Positions 33,934 to 42,039 of a stretch of 47,315 nt of DNA are shown piece by piece. The translations under genes and the position numbers were made by a program. Within the stretch, counting starts at the first letter, position 1. Each line of letters starts with the position of its first letter. This DNA comes from Bacteroidales bacterium (GTDB taxonomy: Bacteria; Bacteroidota; Bacteroidia; Bacteroidales; UBA932): assembly GCA_017553405.1 (NCBI GenBank), contig JAFZME010000088.1, positions 1 through 47,315 of the forward strand. The letters run 5' to 3'. The notes beneath the pieces are model-generated. The model searched no databases, was not told the DNA's origin, and saw only the letters and a list, made by a program, of their open reading frames with translations.

Positions 33934-35030
33934 GAATGACCCTGCCTGAGCTCGGCGCAGAGGTCCGTCCACTGTGAGATGATTTTATCAAGGGAGAAGG
34001 CTTTCGCCGAGAGCGAGGCCTTCTTTCCCATTTCTTTCCGGAGGTCCGTGTCCTTGATTATGGAGATAATCCGTTCGGCGAGGGTGTCGACATCCCCGGG
34101 GGCGACCAGGTAGCCGTTCACTCCGTCCTGAATGATTTCGGACGGTCCCTGCGGGCAGGAATAGCTCACCATCGGGAGCCCCGTCTCCGCCGCCTCCAGG
34201 AGCGTCATCGGGAAGCCTTCGTAGCGGGAGGACATCACAAGGCAGGAAGAGCCAAGCAGCTGCTTCTGGATGTCCGAAGTGCGCCCCATAAGGCGTACGG
34301 TCCCGTCCAGCCCGGCCGCGGAAATCTCGGCGGCGAGGTCTTTCCTGAGGGGGCCGTCACCGAAGATGTCCAGCTCCCAGTCCGGACATTCCTTCGCGAC
34401 TGTCGCCCAGGCCTTGACGAGGTCGGAGAAATTCTTCTGGTAGACGAGCCGTCCGAGGGCGATGCAGCGCTTCTCCTCCAGGGCGGCCTTCTCCGCCGAG
34501 ACGAAGGTCAGCGGATTATAGATCTGGACCGTCTGGGGGACGGCTTTTATCCAGCTGGCCAGGTCCTCCTTCGTGAGGACTACGAACCTGTCCAGCCGGG
34601 CCGCCTGCTTTTCAAGCTGTGCGGTCCTGTAGGCGGCATAGATCCGCCCGAGGCGTGAGCGGCCGTATTTGAGGTGGAATTTCTCGTGGGAGAAATGGAA
34701 TTCGGCGATCTTGGCGCTGCCGTCGTCGATGTCCGGGAGAAAGCGAAGCTCCGCTCCGGAGAGGCCGATGGTCACGTCGGGGCGGATGGTCTTCAGCACC
34801 TTCGACAGCTTCCGCTTGAAGGTGACTGGGCGGATGCGCTCGTTGATGCCGAGGTCGTGGACCGCTACGGCCGGCTCGAGAGGGAAATACGGCTTTCTTC
34901 CCTTGAGCCCATAGGCAATGATATGGACCTCGCAGCCCGACAGGGCCGACAGGGCGTTTGCCTTGATCGTCAGCACCCTCTCCATCCCGCCGGAATTGTG
35001 CAGGGAATGTATGCAGTAGGCGATTTTCAT
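33918..35030 (-). CDS. Family 4 glycosyltransferase
   Basis: The 370-residue product has two Rossmann-like domains. N-terminal: MKIAYCIHSLHNSGGMERVL. C-terminal: CIALGRLVYQKNFSDLVKAW and the nucleotide-sugar motif SSRYEGFPMTLLEAAETGLP, which contains the E-x7-E pattern. It probably acts at the inner face of the cytoplasmic membrane in glycan or LPS synthesis. Its start overlaps the GT2 gene stop by 4 bases. Confidence 0.9.
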   Translation of the reverse strand: MKIAYCIHSLHNSGGMERVLTIKANALSALSGCEVHIIAYGLKGRKPYFPLEPAVAVHDLGINERIRPVTFKRKLSKVLKTIRPDVTIGLSGAELRFLPDIDDGSAKIAEFHFSHEKFHLKYGRSRLGRIYAAYRTAQLEKQAARLDRFVVLTKEDLASWIKAVPQTVQIYNPLTFVSAEKAALEEKRCIALGRLVYQKNFSDLVKAWATVAKECPDWELDIFGDGPLRKDLAAEISAAGLDGTVRLMGRTSDIQKQLLGSSCLVMSSRYEGFPMTLLEAAETGLPMVSYSCPQGPSEIIQDGVNGYLVAPGDVDTLAERIISIIKDTDLRKEMGKKASLSAKAFSLDKIISQWTDLCAELRQGHSHSRP

Positions 35031-35959
35031 TTCTTTCCCGCTATTTCCTTAAGCAACATCTGATGCTCGACTTCCAGGCTGTACTTCCTGTCTATCGGGA
35101 GATTCCTGACGTACTCCAGGACGTCGGGATAGTCGTTCAGCAATTCCGGAACTTTCCAGCGGACGGCCACCCAGGCGAGCTGGAGCATATAGTCGTCCTT
35201 AATCGGGGCGAGCGGGGTGTTGCCGTCCTTGTCAAGGAAATTCCAAAGCTCCACCTCGTTGGTGAACACTTCACGGGCCCTTTTCTTGAGCACCTCCTCC
35301 GGGAGGGTGGACAGGCGCGTCTTCTTGTAATTATAAAGTTTGTCCTTGATATAGACTATCTTGTCCGCCCTGAGGATAAACTGTGCCATCAGTACCAGGT
35401 CCTCGCACATAAAGCAGCGGGGGAACATAAACGACTTCTCGTCATAAAGGCTGCGGCGGACCATCTTGTTCCATACGAACGCCCGGAAATGCTTATGGGA
35501 GAACATCGCGTCGAGAATCTGCATCTTGTCGGGGTAGTATTTCTCGCGGCGCGGCACCTTCCAGAATTTATAGACGTTGTAGTAGCCGCATATCACCATA
35601 TCGGCGTCTTCCTTTTCGGCTGCGGCCACCATTTTCTTTATGATCCTTCGGGAAGGCCTGTCGTCCGGGTCGAACTGGATCAGGTATTCGCCGGTGGCGT
35701 GGGCGAGACCGGTCCGCCTGGCGCCGGGGAGGCCCTGGTTTTCCTGGTTGATTATCTTTACCCTGGGCTTAATGCGGGCGAATCTGCCCTCAAGCATCTT
35801 TTCTACAATCTCTATCGAGCGGTCCGGCGTTCCGTCATTGACGATAATGACTTCGATATTGTCGTAGGTCTGGGAAAATACGCTCCTGCAGCAACTTCCT
35901 ATATATTGCTCGACGTTGTAGACAGGAATGATGATGGATACCAATGGATTTTTCTCCAT
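35027..35959 (-). CDS. Family 2 glycosyltransferase
   Basis: The start at 35959 gives 310 residues beginning MEKNPLVSIIIPVYNVEQYI. The GT-A motifs are VIIVNDGTPDRS, NQGLPGARRTGL and the metal-binding QFDPDDRPS. The longer upstream frame runs through the promoter. It forms a two-gene operon with the GT4 gene; the product glycan is unknown. Confidence 0.9.
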   Translation of the reverse strand: MEKNPLVSIIIPVYNVEQYIGSCCRSVFSQTYDNIEVIIVNDGTPDRSIEIVEKMLEGRFARIKPRVKIINQENQGLPGARRTGLAHATGEYLIQFDPDDRPSRRIIKKMVAAAEKEDADMVICGYYNVYKFWKVPRREKYYPDKMQILDAMFSHKHFRAFVWNKMVRRSLYDEKSFMFPRCFMCEDLVLMAQFILRADKIVYIKDKLYNYKKTRLSTLPEEVLKKRAREVFTNEVELWNFLDKDGNTPLAPIKDDYMLQLAWVAVRWKVPELLNDYPDVLEYVRNLPIDRKYSLEVEHQMLLKEIAGKK

Positions 35960-35981
35960 AGCGTTGACTGCTGTTTCGCCG

Positions 35982-36009
35982 CAAAGATACAAAAAAAGGC
36001 TGACTTCAA
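35982..36009 (-). promoter_or_regulatory. Promoter of the glycosyltransferase pair
   Basis: On the minus strand TATCTTTG (35989-35982) matches TAnnTTTG, and TTG lies at 36009-36007 with a 17-base spacer. The -33 region is inside the stem of the preceding terminator, so the two signals overlap. Confidence 0.55.
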
Positions 36010-36023
36010 CCCCGAAGCCAGCC
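35991..36023 (-). terminator. Intrinsic terminator of the OmpA gene
   Basis: GAAGCCAGCC (36014-36023) pairs with GGCTGACTTC (35998-36007) with one mismatch. Read on the minus strand the stem is followed by seven T residues. It starts 24 bases after the OmpA gene stop. Confidence 0.85.
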
Positions 36024-36046
36024 TTACTTGATCTTTGCCGCGACAA

Positions 36047-37501
36047 TTACTTCTTGACGAATTCTACGCGGCGGTTCTTCGCGCGGCCTTCGTCAGTGGA
36101 GTTGGACGCGATGGGGACGCGGGAGCCTTTGCCGACTGCCGTAAGGCGGGCTTTGTCGATGCCCTGTCCCACCAGGGCGGCGACGATGGCCTCGGCCCTC
36201 TTCTGGCTGAGCGGGTCGTTGACCTTGTCGGAGCCGGTGTTGTCGCAGTGGCCCTGGACCTCGAACTTGAGTTCGGGGTGCTCGTTCATAAGCTTGGCTA
36301 TACGGTTGATTTCAACCGCGGACTCGGGCTTGATGGTCGCCTTGCCGCTGTCGAAGGTGATGGCGTAGGTGATGATCTTGCCGTCTGAAGCCAGGCGGTC
36401 GTAGAGAGGAACGGCGCCCTTGGCGAAGCGGAAATTCTTCAGATAGAAGCGGTCCTTCTCGTCGCAGTTGGATACGGAGGAGATCTTCATCCTCGTGGGC
36501 TTGAAGACGTTGGGAAGATTGACGACGCGGTTGCCGTTGATGTAGTATTTGAACGCACGCTTGTTGAATGAAATCTGGACCCTGGTCCAGGTGCCGGGCT
36601 GGAAGTAATTTTTAACTGTCTTGCCGGGAGCGCTGCCCTCGTGGTGCTCTTCATCGGAGGGGGAGACGAAATCGTAGAGTACATCAACGTTCTCTTCCCG
36701 GCACGCCTTTTCTTCCGCGCCAAGGCCGGCCGGATTGAAAGATACCCTGACACACGGGTCCACTTCTTCGTTGAAGAAGATCACATCGAGGTGGTCGTTG
36801 TTGCTTGAGCCGTAGAACGTAGGGGACCAGACGTCAAATTCGACGGTGAACTCTTCGGGGAGGTAGTCCTTCTGCTTCATCAGGGGGGCGATCTCAGTGC
36901 ACCAGCCGGAGAGTTTGATGGCCTGGGTGCCGTTGACGGTCACTATTTCACACTCTTCGCCGCCGAGGAAATTCCAGTGGGAGGGGAACTCGCCGACTTT
37001 CTCGTTCTCGACGGGGTCGTCGAAGAAGGTCTCGTCGCCGGGGACGAAGTCGGTCTTGGCGTAGCCGGTCTGGGCGGGAGCTGCCGCAGGCGCTGCGGTC
37101 TGGGCCGCGCCTTCAGTGCCGGGCTTCTTGGCGCCGCACTCGTTGCAGAACTTGCCGGTGTTGCCGGCGGTGCCGCAGGCGGGGCAGGTCCAGCTTTCGG
37201 GAGCGCCGGGCTTCTTGGCACCGCACTCGTTGCAGAATTTGCCGGTGTTGCCGGAGGTGCCGCAGGACGGGCAGGTCCAGCCTTCGGCGGCGGGGGCTTC
37301 CTGGGCCTCTGCCTGCTCCTCGGATTCGTTGTTGCGGACATTGCCGTTGAGGACGTCGTTGACGCCCTGCTCCACTTTATTGATGACGTGCTGCTCCGCA
37401 GCGTTCCTGACGGTCGAGCCGATCTGGTAAAGTAAACCCTGGGCGCTTGCCACCGAGCCCATCAGCACGAGGGCTGACAGTGAGATGATGATTTTTTTCA
37501 T
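36047..37501 (-). CDS. Exported OmpA-domain protein with two tandem zinc ribbons
   Basis: The 484-residue product has a signal peptide (MKKIIISLSALVLMGSVASA). Two near-identical zinc ribbons follow: Cys77, 80, 90, 93 and Cys106, 109, 119, 122, each WTCPxCGTxGNTGKFCNECG. Then come an Ala/Pro linker, a lectin-like beta domain (about 155-355: SHWNFLGGEECEI, YLPEEFTVEFDVWSPTFYGS) and a C-terminal OmpA domain (about 375-484: ITFDSGKATIKPES, VQGHCDNTGSDKVN, NRRVEFVKK) that should bind peptidoglycan. Zinc ribbons are rare in exported proteins. Confidence 0.85.
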   Translation of the reverse strand: MKKIIISLSALVLMGSVASAQGLLYQIGSTVRNAAEQHVINKVEQGVNDVLNGNVRNNESEEQAEAQEAPAAEGWTCPSCGTSGNTGKFCNECGAKKPGAPESWTCPACGTAGNTGKFCNECGAKKPGTEGAAQTAAPAAAPAQTGYAKTDFVPGDETFFDDPVENEKVGEFPSHWNFLGGEECEIVTVNGTQAIKLSGWCTEIAPLMKQKDYLPEEFTVEFDVWSPTFYGSSNNDHLDVIFFNEEVDPCVRVSFNPAGLGAEEKACREENVDVLYDFVSPSDEEHHEGSAPGKTVKNYFQPGTWTRVQISFNKRAFKYYINGNRVVNLPNVFKPTRMKISSVSNCDEKDRFYLKNFRFAKGAVPLYDRLASDGKIITYAITFDSGKATIKPESAVEINRIAKLMNEHPELKFEVQGHCDNTGSDKVNDPLSQKRAEAIVAALVGQGIDKARLTAVGKGSRVPIASNSTDEGRAKNRRVEFVKK

Positions 37502-37567
37502 ATTTATGTCTTGTTAAATGTGTCAAAACTTTATATGCAAAATTCGTGAATTCCTTTCTATAAAACA

Positions 37568-37585
37568 ACCACCCTTTCGGGTGGT
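37568..37585. other. Hairpin between divergent genes
   Basis: ACCACCC (37568-37574) and GGGTGGT (37579-37585) form a perfect 7-bp stem with a 4-base loop. It lies between the divergently read OmpA and TPR-LuxR genes. It lacks a T-tract, so an operator is as likely as a terminator. Confidence 0.5.
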
Positions 37586-37618
37586 GTCGTTGTTATAGGC
37601 ATTTATGATTGTTTTTCC

Positions 37619-37626
37619 TACATTTG
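37619..37626 (+). promoter_or_regulatory. -7 box immediately before the TPR-LuxR gene
   Basis: TACATTTG matches TAnnTTTG. The ATG at 37632 follows after 5 bases, so the transcript may be leaderless. The -33 element is weak: the nearest TTG is 26 bases upstream. Confidence 0.55.
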
Positions 37627-37631
37627 CATCG

Positions 37632-38813
37632 ATGAAGAAAGGAAGTGTAATAGCGGTATTTTGCGTGTTCTTATTGTGGGCTCCCTGCTTCGCATACAAC
37701 GATCATCGGGGGCATAACCTGGATTCTCTTGAGAAGGTCGTGGCCGGCTGGACACCGGAGGCTGAGGCTTGTGCATCCGACGAGCAGCTCATCCCGCTTA
37801 ACCGGGCCTGTCGCGATCTGATGCTCGCCTACAATGTCTTGAACGGCGAAAAGTGTGTTTTCTACGCCCGCAAGGCACTTTCCATCTCCCACCCCAGGGG
37901 TTGGAATGCGGCCGATGCCGACGCTTATCGCTACCTCGGACTTCAGTTTTACGGCCGCGAACAATACGACAGTGCCCTTGTGTATTTCAACCGCTCGCTC
38001 GAATGTGTCGAACGTATGAAGGCCGGTGCCGTTTCCCCCACATCTCCTGAAGGCTACACCCAGTCTGAAATAGATGATTTTTTGTCGTCCCTTTACGGGT
38101 CTATAGGCAACCTCTATAATATGAAGGGGTCCATTCCGGAAGCAATGGAATGGTATGAAAAGGCCGGAGCCCTGTTTGAAAAGAACGGTTGGAATGAAAG
38201 CAATTCCATCCTTTATTATAATATCGGCGAAACCTGGGTGGACGAGGGTGAGTATAAAAAGGCCGCTGCGGCCTATGAAAGGGCTATGGACTATGCGGAA
38301 GCATCCGGTGATTCGCTGATGATAGTGGATGTGTATAAGGGTTTTGGCCGGCTGTATATGGAAACGGGCCGTACCTGGAGATCGCTCCGCTTCCTGAGGA
38401 AGGCGGATGCCTATTATGCTGCCCATCCTGATTTCAGCCCCTCTTTCCGTACGGAGAACCTCGATGTGATGAAAGAGGTGCTTTCGCGCCAGAAGAGACA
38501 TTTGTTCTGGCTTATCGGCACCCTTTTGATATTGTTGTCGCTGGCGGTCTTTTTCATTGTCCGGAGGAAAAAACCGGCAGCTGTCAAGGACACCCCTCAA
38601 GCCCCGGTTGCCGCCGCCCCGGATCTGTCCGACAGGGAAAAGGAGATCCTCGATCTCCTGTCCAAAGGCTACACGACGCCCCAGATTGCGGAAGGCCTGA
38701 GCCTTAGTCCGGAGACCATCAAGTGGTACCGCAAGAAGCTCCTGGCCAAGTTTGACGTCGCGAATGTCGCCGAACTCGTGCTGCAGGCTCGCGATGCGGG
38801 TATTCTTAATTGA
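37632..38813 (+). CDS. TPR sensor with membrane segment and C-terminal LuxR HTH
   Basis: The start at 37632 gives 393 residues with a signal peptide (MKKGSVIAVFCVFLLWAPCF). TPR units span about 75-270 (YRYLGLQFYGREQYDSALVY, SIGNLYNMKGSIPEAMEWYE, YYNIGETWVDEGEYKKAAAA). One membrane helix at about 295-315 (LFWLIGTLLILLSLAVFFIV) is followed by a LuxR/GerE helix-turn-helix at the end (LSDREKEILDLLSKGYTTPQ, then IAEGLSLSPETIKWYRKKLL). This one-protein sensor design is common in Bacteroidota. The signal it reads is unknown. Confidence 0.88.
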   Translation: MKKGSVIAVFCVFLLWAPCFAYNDHRGHNLDSLEKVVAGWTPEAEACASDEQLIPLNRACRDLMLAYNVLNGEKCVFYARKALSISHPRGWNAADADAYRYLGLQFYGREQYDSALVYFNRSLECVERMKAGAVSPTSPEGYTQSEIDDFLSSLYGSIGNLYNMKGSIPEAMEWYEKAGALFEKNGWNESNSILYYNIGETWVDEGEYKKAAAAYERAMDYAEASGDSLMIVDVYKGFGRLYMETGRTWRSLRFLRKADAYYAAHPDFSPSFRTENLDVMKEVLSRQKRHLFWLIGTLLILLSLAVFFIVRRKKPAAVKDTPQAPVAAAPDLSDREKEILDLLSKGYTTPQIAEGLSLSPETIKWYRKKLLAKFDVANVAELVLQARDAGILN

Positions 38814-38824
38814 AATAAAATTTA

Positions 38825-38832
38825 TATTTTTG
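38825..38832 (+). promoter_or_regulatory. -7 box for the Fib_succ_major lipoprotein/deformylase pair
   Basis: TATTTTTG fits TAnnTTTG, 22 bases before the ATG at 38855. No good -33 element is visible. Confidence 0.5.
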
Positions 38833-38854
38833 CGTGAAACATAAGATTTTGATT

Positions 38855-39838
38855 ATGAAAAAAGCACTTTTACTTTCATTTGCTGCGCTCGCAATCTTCG
38901 CGGGCTGCAAAAAGAATAACACCGGCGGTAACGGCGGAGGCGGCGAAGATCCTGGCAATTACATCCCCGCCACTTCCGCTGTGATGAGCGGCACCGCCCC
39001 TCTCAAGGTGGACCAGAACGGCACCCTTGAGCTTACCGTGACCCTCACTCCTCCGGACGCCAATCCATCAATCGTGTGGGATGCGGAGGATAACCCTTCA
39101 GCAGTTTGGATTGATAATGCGACCAGTAAGACTGCCACCATCCACGCTATGCGCAACGGTGTCACCAACATCAGATGCACGATCACCAACAAGGAGGGAG
39201 ATCCGATCGTCCTCACTAAGAAATTGTATATTCTCCCGGAGGCCGTTGATCTTGGTTTTTCGAGTGTTAAGTGGGCGTCGGCCAATTTCGGCGCACTGGA
39301 TGAAAATGATTTTGGCGATTATTACGCCTGGGGAGAGACTGCGACGAAGGAAGATTATCGCCTCTTTACCGACAGTGATACCCATTATAAGTGGTACGAC
39401 GGCGTTCGCTTTACCAAATACACCAGCCCCGTCAACCTCGACTCCGAAGATGACGCCGTCCTGAAGTTTTACGGCGAGGTCGGCGCGAAGTGGAAGATAC
39501 CTATCGCGGCTGATTTCCAGGAGCTTATCGACAACTCCACTGTCGTGAAAATCTGGGATCCGGCCAACACAAGCCGCCTCAAGGCTCTCAAATTCATAAG
39601 CTCCGTTCCGGGCTATACGGACAGGTTCATAGTGATTCCTTGTGCAGGGCCCATCGAGACCACCGTCTCGGCTGCAGCCAGTGTCCAGCGCTCCGGCCTT
39701 TTCTATTGGAGCGCCACGGTTGACAACTCGGACTATTCCAAGGCTAAAATCCTCACCGTAAATAGTGATAACAGCCCTGTGGTCGGCTCCTGGGCCCGCT
39801 GCAACGGCCTTGTTATCCGTCCTGTCCTCAAGCCTTAA
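38855..39838 (+). CDS. Fib_succ_major domain lipoprotein with Ig-like domain
   Basis: The start at 38855 gives 327 residues with a lipoprotein signal (LAIFAGC, Cys18). A Big_2-like Ig domain (about 45-130: LELTVTLTPPDANPSIVWDA, NGVTNIRCTI) precedes a Fib_succ_major domain (EAVDLGFSSVKWASANFGAL, DYYAWGET, KWKIPIAADFQELID, LVIRPVLKP). Such proteins are surface lipoproteins of unknown role. The stop overlaps the next ATG by one base. Confidence 0.82.
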   Translation: MKKALLLSFAALAIFAGCKKNNTGGNGGGGEDPGNYIPATSAVMSGTAPLKVDQNGTLELTVTLTPPDANPSIVWDAEDNPSAVWIDNATSKTATIHAMRNGVTNIRCTITNKEGDPIVLTKKLYILPEAVDLGFSSVKWASANFGALDENDFGDYYAWGETATKEDYRLFTDSDTHYKWYDGVRFTKYTSPVNLDSEDDAVLKFYGEVGAKWKIPIAADFQELIDNSTVVKIWDPANTSRLKALKFISSVPGYTDRFIVIPCAGPIETTVSAAASVQRSGLFYWSATVDNSDYSKAKILTVNSDNSPVVGSWARCNGLVIRPVLKP

Positions 39839-40665
39839 TGCGGATGCTCAGTAAAATAATCCCGCCGATGGTTCTTGCATTGGCGGGATTTGTTTTCCTC
39901 GCCTGCGCGCGGCCTGCGTTTACGCCAGAGGAGAGGCGGATCATAGAGGAGTCGGACTCGCTGATGTACGTGACGGTGATGCCGGTCGACAGTGCTGTCC
40001 TGCTGGCCCCGTCTGTCGACTTCGGCGACGCTGAGCTTCGCTCGCCGCTGCTGCAGACGCTGCTGGACAAGATGCTGTTCACCGTGCAGCACCCCTCGCA
40101 GGACGGTGTCGGCATCGCCGCCCCGCAGGTGGGGCTTAACCGCCGCGCCGTCTGCGTCCAGCGCTTCGACAAGGCCGGCGAGCCCTTCGAGTGCTACGTC
40201 AACATACGCATCGACAGCCTCTCCGGCCCCGTCGTCCGCGGCCCCGAGGGCTGCCTCTCCGTCCCCGGTCTGCGCGGCATCGTCCCCCGCCGCTCCGTCG
40301 CCCACATCTCCTACCTCCGCCCTGGCTGCGCCGCCCCTCACTCCTGCTGTGCCTCTCGCCCTGACAGTGCTGCCTCTCGCCCCTGCTGTGGCTTCTGCCC
40401 TGACAGCGCCGCCTCTTACCCCGGCTGTGTCTTTCGCCCTGACAGTGCTGCCCTTCACCCCTGCTGTGGCTTCTGCCCTGACAGTGCTGCCTATCGCCCC
40501 TGCTGTGCCTCCTCCCTCCAGGGCGGCGCCTCCCGCAGTTGCTGCCCCGAGCGCGTACACGAGCGCGTCGAGGGCTTCACCGCCGTCATCTTCCAGCACG
40601 AGTGCGACCACCTCGACGGCATCCTCTACACCTCCCGCGCCGACAGCCTCTTCTCGGCCGAGTAG
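39838..40665 (+). CDS. Peptide deformylase-like lipoprotein with Cys-rich repeat insertion
   Basis: The 275-residue product has a lipoprotein signal ending FLAC (Cys23). All three deformylase motifs are intact: GVGIAAPQ (90-97), EGCLS (137-141, metal Cys139) and HECDH (254-258). About 70 residues are inserted between motifs II and III, where other enzymes have a short loop. The insert holds four copies of a 13-residue unit (CCGFCPDSAASYP-type, residues 170-221), encoded by a 39-bp tandem repeat. Deformylases act in the cytoplasm on nascent chains, so export is hard to reconcile with the usual role. Confidence 0.85.
   Translation: MRMLSKIIPPMVLALAGFVFLACARPAFTPEERRIIEESDSLMYVTVMPVDSAVLLAPSVDFGDAELRSPLLQTLLDKMLFTVQHPSQDGVGIAAPQVGLNRRAVCVQRFDKAGEPFECYVNIRIDSLSGPVVRGPEGCLSVPGLRGIVPRRSVAHISYLRPGCAAPHSCCASRPDSAASRPCCGFCPDSAASYPGCVFRPDSAALHPCCGFCPDSAAYRPCCASSLQGGASRSCCPERVHERVEGFTAVIFQHECDHLDGILYTSRADSLFSAE
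40350..40507 (+). repeat. 39-bp tandem repeat within the deformylase gene
   Basis: The marker GACAG recurs at 40363, 40402, 40441 and 40480, exactly 39 bases apart, so the repeat keeps frame (13 codons). Units 2 and 4 are most alike (CCGFCPDSAA), as are units 1 and 3 (RPDSAA), which suggests duplication of a 78-bp pair. Confidence 0.9.
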
Positions 40666-40698
40666 GAGTCGCCGCCCGCGCCTGTGCCTGCGCCCGCG

Positions 40699-40808
40699 CC
40701 GTGGAGCATACTCCGTTGAATCTCAGCCCTTTACGCAAAACCGCTTACCCCAAATAAGGTAAGCGGTTTTATGTAAATCATTGCACTACAGGAGTTTGCG
40801 CTCCACGG
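40699..40808. repeat. Hairpin element A (REP-like)
   Basis: The outer arms CCGTGGAGC (40699-40707) and GCTCCACGG (40800-40808) are perfect inverted repeats. Inside is AAAACCGCTTACC, loop CCAAATAA, GGTAAGCGGTTTT, a perfect 13-bp stem with A/T ends that could also work as a bidirectional terminator. It lies just past the stop codons of the convergent deformylase and RAYT genes. Confidence 0.75.
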
Positions 40809-40817
40809 GAAATCCAC

Positions 40818-41753
40818 TCAGAATCCTTCGCGTTTAAGTTCGATGCGAAGGAAGGCGGCTATTTGCTCCAGAGTGGCATCTGTGCACCCTAGCAGCAGAG
40901 GAAACAGATTTGTCTTGTCGCCATCTGGCAGGGCAAGGATATCGTGGATGTCCTCCAGAGCAAGTTCTTTCATTAGAATGGCAGCCATTTGGGCAAAGCA
41001 CGCATCCGAACGTCCGGTAAAGACTTCGTTTATATCGTACTCGCTGCCGGTCGTGGCGTGCATAGCTATCAGCATATCATCATAACTGCCAAAGTAGCGG
41101 ATGGCTTCATTGTATTCAATCACATTGTATACATTTATAATGATATCAACCAGCTGCTTACGCTCCAGGGGGCCTAGCGTCCGGAAGAGACGCTGAAGTT
41201 GAGCGTAAGACATCGGGGAGTTCTTCGCCGCCGTGGCCTTGACTTCCCGGATAGCCTTTCGCAGTGGAGACGATGCTTTACTTGTCACAAGGCTACAGGA
41301 AAACGGAAACTTATCAGCCGCATAGGCAAGGAAATTCCATCTGTAATTTTCGGCCTTCTTAGACAGATGGCGCTCTACCGGGTTGTTGCCAACATAGATC
41401 AGGTTGGTGCGGATCTTCTTGTCGCCGAATTTCGGAGCGCTGCCGAACGGATGTTCCAGAAGTGCCCCTGAACAGTGGCAGGTATGGTTGTGCTGGTATG
41501 AGAACAGCGAGCTGCTTTCCCTGAAGAATCCGGCCAGCGCTTCCCCGTCCTCGGCGATGACCGAGGAGTGAATATGGTCCGGCATCTGACAGAGAGACAG
41601 GACACGGATAGGGTATTTCCTGGCCGTAGTGCAGAAAGTCGTGAAATGCACCAGGTGGTCGCTGACGCTATAGAAAAGGACTACTCCTTTCCTGGTCCGC
41701 TGGTAACAATGATTCAGAACACCTTTGACTACGACTCGTTCTCCTCGTTTCAT
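40818..41753 (-). CDS. REP-associated tyrosine transposase (Y1/HUH family)
   Basis: The 311-residue product has a Y1 transposase domain at 1-155 with the metal-binding HUH motif His60-Ile-His62 (MPDHIHS) and the catalytic Tyr120 in NLIYVGNNPVERHL, then AENYRWNFLAY as in IS200/REP transposases. The 150-residue C-terminal half is helical and unrecognised, possibly DNA-binding. Both active-site motifs look intact. It is flanked by two related hairpins, as expected for a RAYT. Lower GC than core genes. Confidence 0.88.
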   Translation of the reverse strand: MKRGERVVVKGVLNHCYQRTRKGVVLFYSVSDHLVHFTTFCTTARKYPIRVLSLCQMPDHIHSSVIAEDGEALAGFFRESSSLFSYQHNHTCHCSGALLEHPFGSAPKFGDKKIRTNLIYVGNNPVERHLSKKAENYRWNFLAYAADKFPFSCSLVTSKASSPLRKAIREVKATAAKNSPMSYAQLQRLFRTLGPLERKQLVDIIINVYNVIEYNEAIRYFGSYDDMLIAMHATTGSEYDINEVFTGRSDACFAQMAAILMKELALEDIHDILALPDGDKTNLFPLLLGCTDATLEQIAAFLRIELKREGF

Positions 41754-41817
41754 TCTTCAAAGGTTTAAGACACCGCAATATCGGAATGTCTGAGGAAATT
41801 TCCAAATAATTTTTCCC

Positions 41818-41910
41818 GCTGAATCTCAATCCTTTACATAAAACCGCTTACCCCAAATAAGGTAAGCGGTTTTGCGTAAGTCGCTGTTTTACTGTGAGAT
41901 GTGCTCCACG
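41818..41910. repeat. Hairpin element B (REP-like)
   Basis: It shares the 13-bp stem and CCAAATAA loop with element A. The two base pairs outside the stem are exchanged: A has ...GC-stem-AT..., B has ...AT-stem-GC.... The right end GCTCCACG (41903-41910) is kept, but the CCGTGGAG left arm is missing. Confidence 0.75.
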
Positions 41911-41979
41911 ATGTCTAGGGAGCTGCACGCGTGAGGATGTGTAGAGGATTTCCAAACGAAACAGATTTGGAAAATTTCT

Positions 41980-42009
41980 TTTGTATTCACCTTCTTTTAT
42001 GTAGTTTTG
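41980..42009 (+). promoter_or_regulatory. Promoter of the second Fib_succ_major lipoprotein
   Basis: TTTG (41980-41983) and TAGTTTTG (42002-42009) with an 18-base spacer match the consensus, 30 bases before the ATG. Confidence 0.7.
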
Positions 42010-42017
42010 TAAAGTGT

Positions 42018-42031
42018 ATTCATTAATGAAT
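42018..42031. promoter_or_regulatory. 14-bp palindrome at the transcript start
   Basis: ATTCATTAATGAAT is a perfect palindrome about 8 bases after the -7 box. Its position suits an operator; the cognate regulator is unknown. Confidence 0.4.
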
Positions 42032-42039
42032 CTAGCATA

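Larger units (their letters stand above)
40699..41910. mobile_element. RAYT transposase flanked by paired hairpin repeats
   Basis: Two homologous hairpin elements, near 40699-40808 (A) and 41818-41910 (B), bracket the Y1 transposase gene. They share TGAATCTCA, then a 20-odd base stem with loop CCAAATAA, and later GCTCCACG. This layout matches REP-associated tyrosine transposase loci. The whole may act as a source of dispersed hairpins. Confidence 0.65.

Noticed and set aside
40350..40507. Regular 39-bp repeat considered as a CRISPR array
   Set aside because: Units are contiguous without unique spacers, keep reading frame and lie inside a gene with intact flanking motifs.
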